This document shows, one piece after another, positions 45,377 through 55,800 of a stretch of DNA of 64,000 nt. The position numbers and the translations under genes were made by a program. Source of the DNA: Mesorhizobium sp. Its GTDB lineage: Bacteria; Pseudomonadota; Alphaproteobacteria; Rhizobiales; Rhizobiaceae. A model generated the notes under the pieces. That model was given only the letters and a program-made list of their open reading frames with translations. It ran no database searches and was not told the origin of the DNA. The stretch covers positions 1 through 64,000 of the forward strand of contig NZ_JAFKID010000009.1 of the NCBI RefSeq assembly GCF_017306545.1, in the 5' to 3' direction. Position 1 is the stretch's first letter; the number at the start of each line of letters is the position of its first letter.

Positions 45377-45560
45377 GGAACAGGCACTTTCATGCTGCAA
45401 TGCGTCAAAATGGCCCCGCATGGCGCTTTTTGGGGCTTGCCAATGCCTCTTGTGTCGACAAGATAGCGCTCCCGCCGCCAGCCAAGGACGGCAACTTAGA
45501 CTATGCCTGTGAAGGGGCCATGACGTCGCGTACCGAAAGAATGACGGGAGCCGCCAAAGA

Positions 45561-45962
45561 ATGATCGGACTCGTGCTCGTGACGCACGGTCAGTTGGCCA
45601 CCGAGTTTCGCCATGCCGTGGAACACGTCGTCGGCCCGCAGGAGAATTTCGAAACCGTGGCGATCGGCGCCGACGACGACATGGAGCAGCGCCGCCGCGA
45701 CATCGTCGAGGCGGTGGCCCGCGTCGATACCGGCTCCGGCGTCATCGTGCTGACCGACATGTTCGGCGGCACGCCGTCAAACCTCGCCATCTCGGTCATG
45801 GAATCGGGCCGCGTCGAGGTCATCGCCGGCATGAACCTGCCGATGCTCATCAAGCTGTCGAGCGTGCGCAAGGGCGACAATATGAGCGTCGCCCTCGAAG
45901 AAGCGCAGGCGGCCGGCCGCAAATACATCAACGTCGCCAGCCAACTGCTTGCCACCAAATGA
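45561..45962 (+). CDS. manX: PTS EIIA component, mannose family
   Basis: 133 residues, only the IIA-Man domain. Phospho-acceptor His9 in LVLVTHGQLA; VLTDMFGGTPSN and AGMNLPML follow. No IIB, IIC or IID genes are nearby, so it serves in a regulatory phosphorelay rather than in sugar uptake. Stop overlaps the HPr start by 4 bases. Confidence 0.93.
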   Translation: MIGLVLVTHGQLATEFRHAVEHVVGPQENFETVAIGADDDMEQRRRDIVEAVARVDTGSGVIVLTDMFGGTPSNLAISVMESGRVEVIAGMNLPMLIKLSSVRKGDNMSVALEEAQAAGRKYINVASQLLATK

Positions 45963-46249
45963 GCGAAACCTCCGCCGAGCCGATTGTCCGCGAATTCCTC
46001 ATCGTCAACCAGCGCGGCCTGCACGCCCGCGCCTCGGCCAAGTTCGTACAGGTCGCCGGCAGCTTCGAGGCGACCATCGACGTCGAGAAGGACGGAACCC
46101 GGGTCGGCGGCACCTCCATCATGGGCCTGATGATGCTGGCGGCCAGCCCCGGCTGCTCCATCCGCGTTCTCGCCAGCGGCCCGCAGGCCGAAGAAGCGCT
46201 GGCGGCGCTCGGCGAGCTGATCGCCCGGCGCTTCGGCGAGGACGTCTAA
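45959..46249 (+). CDS. ptsH: HPr family phosphocarrier protein
   Basis: 96 residues. Active His22 in QRGLHARASAKFV; the HprK-target Ser lies in GTSIMGLMMLAA (Ser53). It transfers phosphate from EI(Ntr) to the neighbouring EIIA. Coupled to that gene by ATGA overlap. Confidence 0.94.
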   Translation: MSETSAEPIVREFLIVNQRGLHARASAKFVQVAGSFEATIDVEKDGTRVGGTSIMGLMMLAASPGCSIRVLASGPQAEEALAALGELIARRFGEDV

Positions 46250-46263
46250 ATCAGACATATAGG

Positions 46264-46281
46264 CATAAAGATTTCTTTATG
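46264..46281. promoter_or_regulatory. Palindrome CATAAAGA-TT-TCTTTATG ahead of ahcY
   Basis: Perfect 8-base arms, 94-111 bases before the ahcY ATG and 15 bases after the ptsH stop. The shape (AT-rich, AAAGAnnTCTTT core) fits operators of ArsR-type methionine-cycle regulators (SahR/SamR type) reported in Proteobacteria. No regulator gene is in the window. Confidence 0.5.
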
Positions 46282-46374
46282 TGCATTGTCGATGGCGTGC
46301 CTTTCTGCTAGGCAGGCGGTCGGTCGCGCCCGCTGCGCCGGCGCCTGAACAACGCAAATCACCGGAGAACTGCC

Positions 46375-47775
46375 ATGACGGATCGCAAGGATTACGTGGT
46401 CGCCGACATTTCGCTGGCCGACTGGGGCCGCAAGGAACTCGACATCGCCGAAACGGAAATGCCGGGCCTGATGGCCGCGCGCGAGGAATTCGGCGAGTCC
46501 AAGCCGCTCAAGGGCGCGCGCATCACCGGCTCGCTGCACATGACCATCCAGACGGCCGTGCTGATCGAGACGCTGAAGGCGCTGGGCGCCGATATCCGCT
46601 GGGCGTCGTGCAACATCTTCTCGACCCAGGACCACGCCGCCGCGGCCATCGCCGCGGCCGGCATCCCGGTCTTCGCCGTCAAGGGCGAAACGCTCGAGGA
46701 GTACTGGACCTACACCGACCAGATCTTCCAGTGGGCCGACGGCGGCCTCTCCAACATGATCCTCGACGACGGCGGCGACGCCACCATGTACATCCTGATG
46801 GGCGCCCGCGCCGAAGCCGGCGAGGACGTGCTCTCCAACCCGCAGAGCGAAGAGGAAGAGTATTTCGTCGCCCAGGTGAAGAAGCGCCTGAAGGCGTCGC
46901 CCGGTTGGTTCACCAAGCAGCGCGACGCGATCCGCGGCGTGAGCGAGGAGACCACCACCGGCGTCAACCGGCTTTACCAGTTGCAGAAGAAGGGCCTGCT
47001 GCCGTTCCCGGCGATCAACGTCAACGACAGCGTCACCAAGTCGAAGTTCGACAACAAGTACGGCTGCAAGGAATCGCTGGTCGACGGCATCCGCCGCGGC
47101 ACCGACGTGATGATGGCCGGCAAGGTCGCCATCGTCGCCGGCTACGGCGACGTCGGCAAGGGCTCGGCGGCTTCGCTGCATGGTGCCGGCGCCCGCGTGA
47201 AAGTCACGGAAGCCGATCCGATCTGCGCCTTGCAGGCGGCGATGGACGGCTTCGAGGTCGTCACCATGGACGACGCCATCGGCACCGCCGACATCGTCAT
47301 CACCGCCACCGGCAACAAGGACGTGCTGACCCTCGACCACATGCGCAAGCTGAAGGACATGGCGATCGTCGGCAACATCGGCCACTTCGACAACGAGATC
47401 CAGGTCGCCGCGCTGCGCAACCTCAAGTGGACCAACGTCAAGCCGCAGGTCGACATGATCGCCTTCCCGGACGGCAAGCGCATGATCCTGCTTTCGGAAG
47501 GCCGCCTGCTCAACCTCGGCAACGCCACCGGCCACCCGAGCTTCGTCATGTCGGCGTCCTTCACCAACCAGGTGCTGGCGCAGATCGAGCTCTACACCAA
47601 GCCCGGCCAGTACAAGAACCAGGTCTACGTGCTGCCCAAGCACCTCGACGAAAAGGTCGCCAAGCTGCACCTCGACAAGCTCGGCGCCCGGCTGACCGAA
47701 CTGTCGAACGAACAGGCCTCCTATATCGGCGTCACGCCGCAGGGCCCGTTCAAGCCGGAACACTACCGGTATTAA
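46375..47775 (+). CDS. ahcY: Adenosylhomocysteinase
   Basis: 466 residues, the long bacterial form. Splits S-adenosylhomocysteine to adenosine and homocysteine. N-terminal [41 protein letters not shown]-binding [13 protein letters not shown]; and the C-terminal KPEHYRY with the Lys/Tyr that touch NAD. AHCY relatives of this size carry a roughly 40-residue insert, here about residues 150-190 ([17 protein letters not shown]). GGAG at the start. Intrinsic terminator follows at 47803. Confidence 0.97.
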   Translation: MTDRKDYVVADISLADWGRKELDIAETEMPGLMAAREEFGESKPLKGARITGSLHMTIQTAVLIETLKALGADIRWASCNIFSTQDHAAAAIAAAGIPVFAVKGETLEEYWTYTDQIFQWADGGLSNMILDDGGDATMYILMGARAEAGEDVLSNPQSEEEEYFVAQVKKRLKASPGWFTKQRDAIRGVSEETTTGVNRLYQLQKKGLLPFPAINVNDSVTKSKFDNKYGCKESLVDGIRRGTDVMMAGKVAIVAGYGDVGKGSAASLHGAGARVKVTEADPICALQAAMDGFEVVTMDDAIGTADIVITATGNKDVLTLDHMRKLKDMAIVGNIGHFDNEIQVAALRNLKWTNVKPQVDMIAFPDGKRMILLSEGRLLNLGNATGHPSFVMSASFTNQVLAQIELYTKPGQYKNQVYVLPKHLDEKVAKLHLDKLGARLTELSNEQASYIGVTPQGPFKPEHYRY

Positions 47776-47802
47776 TTAGACTTTTATTTATCACAACATA
47801 TT

Positions 47803-47840
47803 GAGGTCGGGCGATTGACAAGTCGCCCGGCCTCTTTTTT
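47803..47840 (+). terminator. Intrinsic terminator after ahcY
   Basis: 12-bp stem (GAGGTCGGGCGA at 47803-47814 with TCGCCCGGCCTC at 47823-47834, one G-T pair), 8-base loop, six T's. The space 47841-48012 before divL has no other feature I can support. Confidence 0.92.
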
Positions 47841-48012
47841 GCGCGCGGCGAATCTTTCCGCCGATTCGGCAAGGCGCTATGGTGCCGTGATTCGCGACGT
47901 TTCGGGTCGCAAGGTTTTTCCGGGTATCGAGGCGTTCCGTGCGTGTCCGAGGGGGCGCGGCATCGCGGATTCGGGATCGGTCGGTCCTATAGGCGGCGGA
48001 GAGGAACGAGAC

Positions 48013-50562
48013 ATGCCGGGGGAAAGCCCGCTTCAGGCGGGAAGGGCCGTTTCCGGCGGCCACCAGGATTCGACGGGCGGCCGGGACGCGACGCGGATTG
48101 CCGGGATGCGCAGCCGTGTCCGTCGGCTGTTGCTGCTGGCCGGAACCACCCTGGTCAGCCAGTTTGCCGCCGTCGCCGCCCATGCCGCGGCGCCCGCGCC
48201 GATCTTCCCGATTGGCACGGTCGACGTCATCCAGCTTTCGGTCCTTGCCGGCGTCATGGGCGCGGCGCTGTTGCTGGCGCTTATAACGATCCGCGAGCGG
48301 GCGCGCACCTCGGCGGAGAACGTCCAGTTGAGGGCACGCATCGCCGACGTCAACGCCGCTCTGCAACGCACCGAGGCGCTGCTCAACCTGCGCGACCAGC
48401 GGGCCGTCGTCTGGTCCGCCGACAACAAGAAGCCGGACCTCGTCGGGGCCTTGCCGGCGGAAAGCGGCGCGCCGGAAGACCGGTCCGCCTTCCTCGCCTT
48501 CGGCCGCTGGCTGATGCCGCGCTCGGCCGCAGCACTGGAACATGCCGTGGCGGCGCTGCGCGAGAAAAGCGTGGCTTTCGACCTCGTCATCGAATCGCAG
48601 ACCGGCGAACCGCTCGAAGTGCAGGGCCGCAAGAGCGCGGCCCATGTCATCGTGCGCTTCGTTTCGCTATCGGAAGCGCAACGCGGCCACGCGCGGCTGA
48701 AATTGGAAAACCGGCGGCTCGCCGCCGAACACGGCGCCGTCTTCGGCCTGCTGGAAGCGCTGAGGATGCCGGTGTGGATCCGTGCCGCCGACGGTGCGCT
48801 GAAATGGGTCAACCGCGCCTATGCCGCAGCCGTCGAGGCGGCCAGCGGCGACGCCGCCGTCAGCGAAGGCAAGGAATTTCTGGGCAGCCAGGCACGCACG
48901 ACGGTCGCCGAGACGCACGCTGCCCGGCCGGTCTTCGAGCAGACGCTGTCGACCGTCGTCGGCGGCGACCGGCACATGTTTTCCGTCACCGACGTCGCCG
49001 GCCCGGACGGGTCGGCGGGGCTCGCCTGCGACGTCAGCGCGGTGGAGCAGGTGCGGGCCGAATACCAGCGCACCGTGCGCAGCCATGCCGACACGCTCGA
49101 CCAGCTCAACACCGCCGTCGCCATCTTCGACGCGGACCAGAAGCTGCGCTTCTTCAACCAGGCGTTCCAGAAACTGTGGGACCTCGACCCGGCTTTCCTG
49201 AACAGCGCCCCCGACCACGCGCTGGTGCTGGACCGCCTGCGCACCGAAGGCAAACTCGCCGAGCAGCCCGAATGGCGCCGCTGGAAGGAAGGCCTTCTTT
49301 CCGCCTATCGCGCCGTCGAATCGCAGGAGCACTGGTGGCATCTGCCGGACGGCAAGACCCTGCGCGTGCTGGCCAATCCGCAGCCCAAGGGCGGCGTCAC
49401 CTGGGTGTTCGAGAACCTGACCGAAAAGATCGACCTCGAAAGCCGCTACCAGACGGCGGTGCGCGTGCAGGGCGAGACGCTGGACAACCTCGCCGAAGGC
49501 GTGGCGGTGTTCGGGCCGGACGGGCGGCTGCGCCTCTCCAACCCCGCCTTCGCAACGCTGTGGGGCCTGGACGCCGAGACGGCGAAACCGGGCGTGCACG
49601 TCTCGGCCATCCGCAACGCCGCCGACCGGCGCACCCTGGAAAGCCCTTGGGCCGGCTTCGTCGCCGCCGTCACCGGCTTCGACGAGGAGCGGCGGGACCT
49701 TCACGGCCAGGCCGAACTGACCGACGGCAGCGTGCTGCGCCATGCGACGATCCACCTGCCGAACGGCCAGGTGATGATGACCTTCGTGGACGTCACCGAC
49801 AGCGTCAACGTCGAGCGCGCGCTGAAGGACAAGAACGAGGCATTGCTCAAGGCCGACCAGCTGAAGAACGAATTCGTGCAGCACGTTTCCTACGAACTGC
49901 GCTCGCCACTGACCAACATCATCGGCTTCACCGAACTGATGGCGCTGCCGGCCACCGGACCGCTGACCGGCAAGCAGGGTGAATATCTCGAGCATATCGG
50001 CTCGTCGTCCTCGGTGCTGCTCACCATCGTCAACGACATCCTCGACCTCGCCACCGTCGATGCCGGCATCATGCAGCTCGACATTTCCGAGGTCGAGGTC
50101 GGCCGCACCATCGCCGCCGCCGCCGAACTGGTCGCCGACCGGCTGGAGGAGCATCGCATCAGGCTGACGGTGGAGGCCACCGGCGCGCCGCGCAGTTTCC
50201 ATGGCGACGAGACGCGGGTGCGGCAAATCCTCTACAACCTGCTCTCCAACGCCGCCAACTACGCGCCGGAGGCGAGCACGGTGCGGCTTACCTGCCGCGG
50301 CGTCGCCGCCGGTGTCGAATTCGCCGTGCACGACGACGGGCCAGGCATGGCGCCGGACGTGCTGGAAACCGTGTTCAAGCGCTTCGAGCCGCGCGCCAAC
50401 GGCGGCCGCCGGCGTGGCGCCGGCCTCGGCCTCTCCATCGTCAAGAGTTTTGTCGAACTGCATGGCGGCACGGTGCGCATCGACACCGGCGAAGGCCGCG
50501 GCACGACGGTGATCTGCACCTTCCCGGACGCGCCGTCCGGCCTGCGCGAAGCCGCCGAGTAA
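48013..50562 (+). CDS. divL: DivL-like PAS domain pseudo-histidine kinase (Tyr in H-box)
   Basis: 849 residues. N-terminal membrane segments (about 36-58 and 72-94), then several PAS-like domains (about 250-330, 350-460, 490-590), a DHp H-box and a HATPase (RQILYNLLSNAANY, VHDDGPGMAPD, GAGLGLSIVKSF). The H-box reads VSYELRSPL: Tyr627 stands where other kinases have His, the hallmark of Caulobacter DivL, which steers the DivK-CckA-CtrA cell-cycle relay. GGAGAGGAA precedes the ATG at 48013. tsaE follows 8 bases later. Confidence 0.88.
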   Translation: MPGESPLQAGRAVSGGHQDSTGGRDATRIAGMRSRVRRLLLLAGTTLVSQFAAVAAHAAAPAPIFPIGTVDVIQLSVLAGVMGAALLLALITIRERARTSAENVQLRARIADVNAALQRTEALLNLRDQRAVVWSADNKKPDLVGALPAESGAPEDRSAFLAFGRWLMPRSAAALEHAVAALREKSVAFDLVIESQTGEPLEVQGRKSAAHVIVRFVSLSEAQRGHARLKLENRRLAAEHGAVFGLLEALRMPVWIRAADGALKWVNRAYAAAVEAASGDAAVSEGKEFLGSQARTTVAETHAARPVFEQTLSTVVGGDRHMFSVTDVAGPDGSAGLACDVSAVEQVRAEYQRTVRSHADTLDQLNTAVAIFDADQKLRFFNQAFQKLWDLDPAFLNSAPDHALVLDRLRTEGKLAEQPEWRRWKEGLLSAYRAVESQEHWWHLPDGKTLRVLANPQPKGGVTWVFENLTEKIDLESRYQTAVRVQGETLDNLAEGVAVFGPDGRLRLSNPAFATLWGLDAETAKPGVHVSAIRNAADRRTLESPWAGFVAAVTGFDEERRDLHGQAELTDGSVLRHATIHLPNGQVMMTFVDVTDSVNVERALKDKNEALLKADQLKNEFVQHVSYELRSPLTNIIGFTELMALPATGPLTGKQGEYLEHIGSSSSVLLTIVNDILDLATVDAGIMQLDISEVEVGRTIAAAAELVADRLEEHRIRLTVEATGAPRSFHGDETRVRQILYNLLSNAANYAPEASTVRLTCRGVAAGVEFAVHDDGPGMAPDVLETVFKRFEPRANGGRRRGAGLGLSIVKSFVELHGGTVRIDTGEGRGTTVICTFPDAPSGLREAAE

Positions 50563-50570
50563 CGCGCCGC

Positions 50571-52082
50571 ATGGCAGGTTCGGCGCTCGATCGGTTTCTG
50601 ACGGACGAGGCGGCGACCGACCGCCTCGGCGAAGACCTCGCCATGGCGCTACGCCCCGGCGACGTGCTGGCGCTGTCCGGCGACCTCGGCGCCGGCAAGT
50701 CGACGCTGGCGCGCGCGCTCATCCGGGCACTCGCCGACGACGCCGGCCTCGATGTTCCCAGTCCCACCTTCACGCTGGTGCAGAGCTACGACACGCGCAT
50801 CCCTGTGCATCACTTCGACCTCTACCGGCTTGCCGACGCCTCCGAACTCGCCGAACTCGGCTTCGACGAAGTGCTGACGGACGGCGCCGCGCTGGTCGAG
50901 TGGCCGGAACGCGCAGCGGGCTCCCTGCCGGCGAGCGCCGTTACGGTGACACTGGAGCAGAAGGGCGAGGGCCGGCTGGCGCGCCTGTCCGGCGACGGCG
51001 CCGCCTTCCGGCGCATCGCCCGCTCGCTCGCCATGCGCGACTTCCTCGACGGTGCAGGCTGGGGCGACGCCGCCCGCCGCCATTTCATCGGCGACGCTTC
51101 GGCGCGCTCCTACGAAATCGTCCGTATGGCCGATATGGAACCGCGCGTGCTGATGAATTCGCCGCCGCTGGTGCTCGGGCCGCCGGTACGCGACGGCAAG
51201 GCCTATGCCGAGATCGCCCGCACCTCGCGCACCGTCGCCGCCTTCGTGGCGATAGACCGGGAACTGGCCGCCGGCGGCGTGACAGTGCCAGAAATCTTCG
51301 CACAGGACCTCGAGCGGGGTTTTCTGCTGACGGAACATCTCGGCTCCGGAGCCTTCCTCGATGCCGACAGCAAGCCTGTGGCCGAGCGCTATGGGGCGGC
51401 GGCCGAACTGCTCGCCTTCATGCACGGCCAATCGTGGCCGTACGCCCAGGAAGCCGCGCCCGGCATCATCCATGAGGTGCCGCCCTTCGACCGCGACGCC
51501 ATGCTGATCGAAGCCGACCTTCTAGTCGACTGGTATGTGCCGGCCGTGACCGGCGCAGCGCCCAGCGAGGCCGTCCGAGATGGCTATCGCGCCGAATGGA
51601 ATGCGCTCATCGATCGCCTGGCCGCCGCCGAGACGACGCTGATGCTGCGCGATTTCCACTCGCCCAACATCGTCTGGCGGCCCGAGCGCAAGGGCCATGA
51701 CCGCCTCGGCATCCTCGACTTCCAGGACGCGCTGGTCGGACCCTCGGCCTACGACGTCGCCTCGCTCGCCATGGACGCGCGGGTGACGGTTTCGCCCGAA
51801 ATCGAGAAGGCGACATACGGCGCCTATGTCGCCGCGAGGCAGGCCGCCGGCCCGTTCGACGCGGTGGCCTTCGCCGAGGCCTATGCGATCATGGCGACGC
51901 AGCGCAACTCCAAGATCTTGGGCATCTTCGTCCGGCTCGACCGCCGCGACGGCAAGCCGGCCTACCTGAAACACCTGCCGCGCATCCGCGACTATCTGAG
52001 GCGCGCGCTGGCGCATCCGACGCTGGCCGGGCTGAAGGCTTTCTACGAGAGGCACGGCATATTGGAGGAGCGGGCGCTGTGA
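50571..52082 (+). CDS. tsaE: TsaE / sugar phosphotransferase fusion (TsaE-AmgK type)
   Basis: 503 residues. Residues 1 to about 155 are TsaE, the ATPase of the t6A37 tRNA-modification complex: Walker A SGDLGAGKST (about 37-46), PTFTLVQSYD, HFDLYRL. From about 165 on is an aminoglycoside-phosphotransferase-like kinase with LRDFHSPNIVW (catalytic loop) and ILDFQDALVGP (Mg-binding Asp), matching the AmgK family that phosphorylates N-acetylmuramate. The gene overlaps the nucleotidyltransferase by ATGA, the same pairing as AmgK-MurU. Two unrelated duties in one chain. Confidence 0.9.
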   Translation: MAGSALDRFLTDEAATDRLGEDLAMALRPGDVLALSGDLGAGKSTLARALIRALADDAGLDVPSPTFTLVQSYDTRIPVHHFDLYRLADASELAELGFDEVLTDGAALVEWPERAAGSLPASAVTVTLEQKGEGRLARLSGDGAAFRRIARSLAMRDFLDGAGWGDAARRHFIGDASARSYEIVRMADMEPRVLMNSPPLVLGPPVRDGKAYAEIARTSRTVAAFVAIDRELAAGGVTVPEIFAQDLERGFLLTEHLGSGAFLDADSKPVAERYGAAAELLAFMHGQSWPYAQEAAPGIIHEVPPFDRDAMLIEADLLVDWYVPAVTGAAPSEAVRDGYRAEWNALIDRLAAAETTLMLRDFHSPNIVWRPERKGHDRLGILDFQDALVGPSAYDVASLAMDARVTVSPEIEKATYGAYVAARQAAGPFDAVAFAEAYAIMATQRNSKILGIFVRLDRRDGKPAYLKHLPRIRDYLRRALAHPTLAGLKAFYERHGILEERAL

Positions 52083-52819
52083 GCGCAGAAGGCACAGAAG
52101 CGCCGAAGACTGCCATGGTGCTCGCGGCCGGGCTCGGCAAGCGGATGCGGCCGATCACCGACACGCTGCCGAAGCCGCTGATCAAGATCGCCGGCAAGAC
52201 GCTGCTCGACCGAGGATTGGACAGTCTTGCCGACGCGGGCGTCGAAAAGGCGATCGTCAACGTGCATTACCTGCCGGACCAGATCGTCGCCCATGTCGCT
52301 GCCCGCAAGGCGCCGCGTGTCGTCATCTCGGACGAGCGCGACGGGCTGCTCGATTCCGCCGGCGGCATCGTCAAGGCGCTGCCGCTGCTCGGCACCGAGC
52401 CCTTCTATATCCTCAACGCCGACACGTTCTGGATCGACGCCGGCGAACCGAACCTTACCCGCCTCGCCCTTGCATGGGACGCCGCGCGGATGGATATTCT
52501 GCTGATGCTTTCCGCGCTCGACACAGCGACCGGCCACTCCGGCAGCACCGACTTTCTCCTGGCCGAAGACGGGCGCCTCTCGCGGTCGCGCGGCGATCCG
52601 GCCGGCGTGATCTATGCCGGTGCGGCAATCGTCCATCCGCGCATCTTTGCCGACGCATCTTCCGGGCCGCTGTCGCTCAACCGCTTCTTCGATACGGCGA
52701 TCGCCGCCGGGCGGCTCTTCGGCATGGTCATGCACGGGCGCTGGATCACTGTCGGCACGCCCGACGCCATCGCGCCCGCCGAGGCCGCCGTCGCCGAGGC
52801 GCTCGCCGCCGCGCCATGA
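52079..52819 (+). CDS. Nucleotidyltransferase family protein, MurU-like
   Basis: 246 residues. GT-A type nucleotidyltransferase: MVLAAGLGKRMRPITDTLPKPL (about 12-33), FYILNADTFW metal site, and GTPDAIAPAE at the end. Next to the AmgK-like domain it most likely makes UDP-MurNAc from MurNAc-1-phosphate, a cell-wall recycling route that bypasses MurA. Overlaps addB by ATGA. Confidence 0.88.
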   Translation: MSAEGTEAPKTAMVLAAGLGKRMRPITDTLPKPLIKIAGKTLLDRGLDSLADAGVEKAIVNVHYLPDQIVAHVAARKAPRVVISDERDGLLDSAGGIVKALPLLGTEPFYILNADTFWIDAGEPNLTRLALAWDAARMDILLMLSALDTATGHSGSTDFLLAEDGRLSRSRGDPAGVIYAGAAIVHPRIFADASSGPLSLNRFFDTAIAAGRLFGMVMHGRWITVGTPDAIAPAEAAVAEALAAAP

Positions 52820-55800
52820 GCGGCCGCGTCCTCTCCATCCCTTCCGGCGCGCCGTTCCTCGAGACGCTGGCACGCGCGCTGCTTGACGGCGGGCTGGTCC
52901 CCGGCTTCCGCTTCGACGGCGATCCGCTGGCGCTCTCCGACGCCACCATCTACGTGCCGACGCGGCGCGCGGCCCGCGCCCTGCGCGGCGTCTTCGCCGA
53001 GGTGCTGGGCGGCAAATCCGCCATCCTGCCGCTGATCAGGCCGCTCGGTGAATTCGACGAGGACGAAGCCGCCTTCGACATGGAGCCGCCCGAAGCGGCG
53101 GCGATCCCGCCGCCCATCGCCGCGACCGAGCGGCTGCTGCTTCTGGCGCCGCTGGTGCGGGCCTGGAAGCGGCGGCTGCCGGCGCATGTCGCCGCCCTGT
53201 TCGAGGAGGAGGTGGTGGTGCCGGCCTCGGCGGCAGACGCCGTGTGGCTGGCGCGCGACCTTTGCGCCCTGATGGACGAGATCGAAACGGAAGGCGCCGA
53301 CTGGACAAAACTCGCCGGGCTGGTCGAGGGCAATCTTGCCGGCTGGTGGCAGGTGACGCTGGATTTTCTAAAAATCGTCACCGAGAACTGGCCGGCGCTG
53401 CTGGCCGAGCGCGACCGCTCCGACCCCGCCGCCCGCCGCAGCGCGCTGATCCAGTTGGAGGCGGCGCGGCTGAAGCGCAATCCGCCGGCCGGCCCGGTGA
53501 TCGCCGCCGGCTCGACCGGCTCCATCCCCGCCACCGCCGAACTCTTGGCGACGATTGCCGCCCTGCCCCGCGGCGCCGTCGTGCTACCCGGCCTCGATAT
53601 GACGATGGACGCCGTCTCCTTCGCTGCCGTCACGCGAGCCGGCGCCGCCCCTGCCCTGCTCGGCCATCCGCAATACGGGCTGGCGAAACTGATCGGCAAG
53701 CTCGGCGTCACGCGCGACGAAGTTGGCCAGTTAGGGACCGTGGAGACTGTTCTTGCGCAGCGTGCGGCGCTGGTGGGCGAAGCGCTGCGGCCGGCCGAGA
53801 CGACCGAATTGTGGAGCGAGACGCGCGGCCGCTTCTCCATCGCAGAGGCCGATCAGGCGCTCTCCGGGATAACCTTGATCGAAGCGGCCAACGAGCGCGA
53901 GGAAGCCGCCGCCATCGCGCTGGCGCTCCGGCAGGCGGCGGCGGAACCCGGTCATCGCGCCGCCCTCGTCACCGGCGACCGCGCGCTGGCGCGCCGCGTC
54001 TCGGCCGAACTGAAGCGCTTCGGCGTCATGGCCGACGATTCAGGCGGCACGCCGCTTGCCGGCACACCGCCGGCGACGCTGCTTTCACTGGCGCTGGAAG
54101 CGGCGTTGCGGCCAGGCGACCCGGTGGCGATTCTTGCGCTGCTCAAGCACCCGTTGCTGGCACTCGGCATGGAGCGGTCGGCGGTGCGCCATGCCGCCGA
54201 AACGGTCGAACTTGTCGCCTTGCGCGGCGGCACCGGAAGGCCGGATATCGCCACACTGCCGGCGCTGTTTACGGCGCGGTTGACACGCCTTGCCACAGAG
54301 CAGCGCCAACCCTTCTGGCTGGAGCGCCTGTCGGCGCGCGCCATCGAGCAGGCCGAGGCGATGCTGGGGCGGTCGGTGGCCGCACTGGAACCGCTGACTG
54401 CCCTGCGCGGGGAACCGGAACTTGATATCCGCGCGCTGGTCCATGCCTCCGTCACGGCGCTGGAGGCGCTGGGACGCGACGCCGACGGCACTTTGGCGCG
54501 ACTTTACGATGGCGATGCCGGCGAACGGCTGGCCGAGCTGCTGCGCGGCCTGATCGCGGCGGACGCCTCTTTCACCCTTGCCGCCGGCGAAGCGCCGGAC
54601 GTCTTCGGCGCGCTGATGGCCACCGAAACGGTGAAGCCGGCGCGCGGCGCCGACAAGGCCATCGCCATCTGGGGGGCGCTGGAAGCGCGCTTGCAGCATG
54701 TCGACACGCTGGTGATCGGCGGGCTGAACGAGGGCGTATGGCCGCGCCGGCCGGAGAGCGACCGCTTCATGTCGCGGCTGATGAAGACGGGCATCGAACT
54801 GGAGCCGCCGGAACGCCGCATCGGCCTCGCCGCGCATGATTTCCAGATGGCGATGGGGGCGCAAAACGTCGTGCTGGCGCGCGCCGCGCGCTCTGGCGAC
54901 GCGCCCGCCGTGCCGTCGCGCTGGCTGCAACGACTGCTCACTTTCACCGGGCCGGAGCAAGCCAAGGCGTTGCGCGCGCGCGGCGAAAAACTGCTTTCAT
55001 GGGTGCGCGCGCTGGACGACGGGCCGCGGCAGGATTTCGCACCGCGCCCCGAGCCGAAGCCGCCGCTCAGCACGCGGCCGACGCATTTTTCCGTCACCGA
55101 GATCGAGACGCTGCGGCGCGACCCCTATGCGATTTACGCAAGGCGCATCCTCGGCCTTGCCGCGCTGGAGCCGGCGATCCGCGATCCGGGCGCGGCCGAG
55201 CGCGGTACGCTGTTCCATTTGATCCTGCATCGTTTTTCGCGCGATTGCGCCAACCCGGCCGCGCCAGAAGCGCTGGAGGCGCTGCTCGCCGCCGGACGTG
55301 CCTGCTTTGCCGAAGCAGCGCTGCCGGATGACGTTCAGGCGGTGTGGTGGCCGCGCTTCGCGGCCCTTGCCGAAAACATCATCGAATGGGAGCGGGGCCG
55401 CGCGCTCGACGTCGCGCGCCGCCATGCCGAGGAGCGCGCCGGCAAGACGGTGGTCGGTGAAACGGGTGTCACGCTCTCGGGCTATGCCGACCGTGTCGAC
55501 CTCCTGGCCGGCGGCATGGCCGACATCCTCGACTACAAGACCGGCTCCACGCCCTCCAAGGGGCAGGCGCACACGCTGTTGTCGCCGCAGCTTGCGCTGG
55601 AAGGCGCGCTGCTGAAGCGCGGCGCCTTCGCGGCGCTCGGTTCGCGCGAGCCGTCCGACCTCGCCTTCGTGCGGCTGAAGGCGAACGGCGAGGTCGTGCA
55701 GGAATCCATCCTCGACTACAACCGCAAGCCACGCAGCGCCGCCGATCTTTCCGAGGAAGCCTGGGCGCGGCTGGAAAAGCTGCTTGTCCATTATCAGGAC

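Noticed and set aside
46250..46374. SAH or SAM riboswitch ahead of ahcY
   Set aside because: I could not fit a pseudoknot or known conserved core of those classes; the only clear structure is the short DNA palindrome at 46264-46281.
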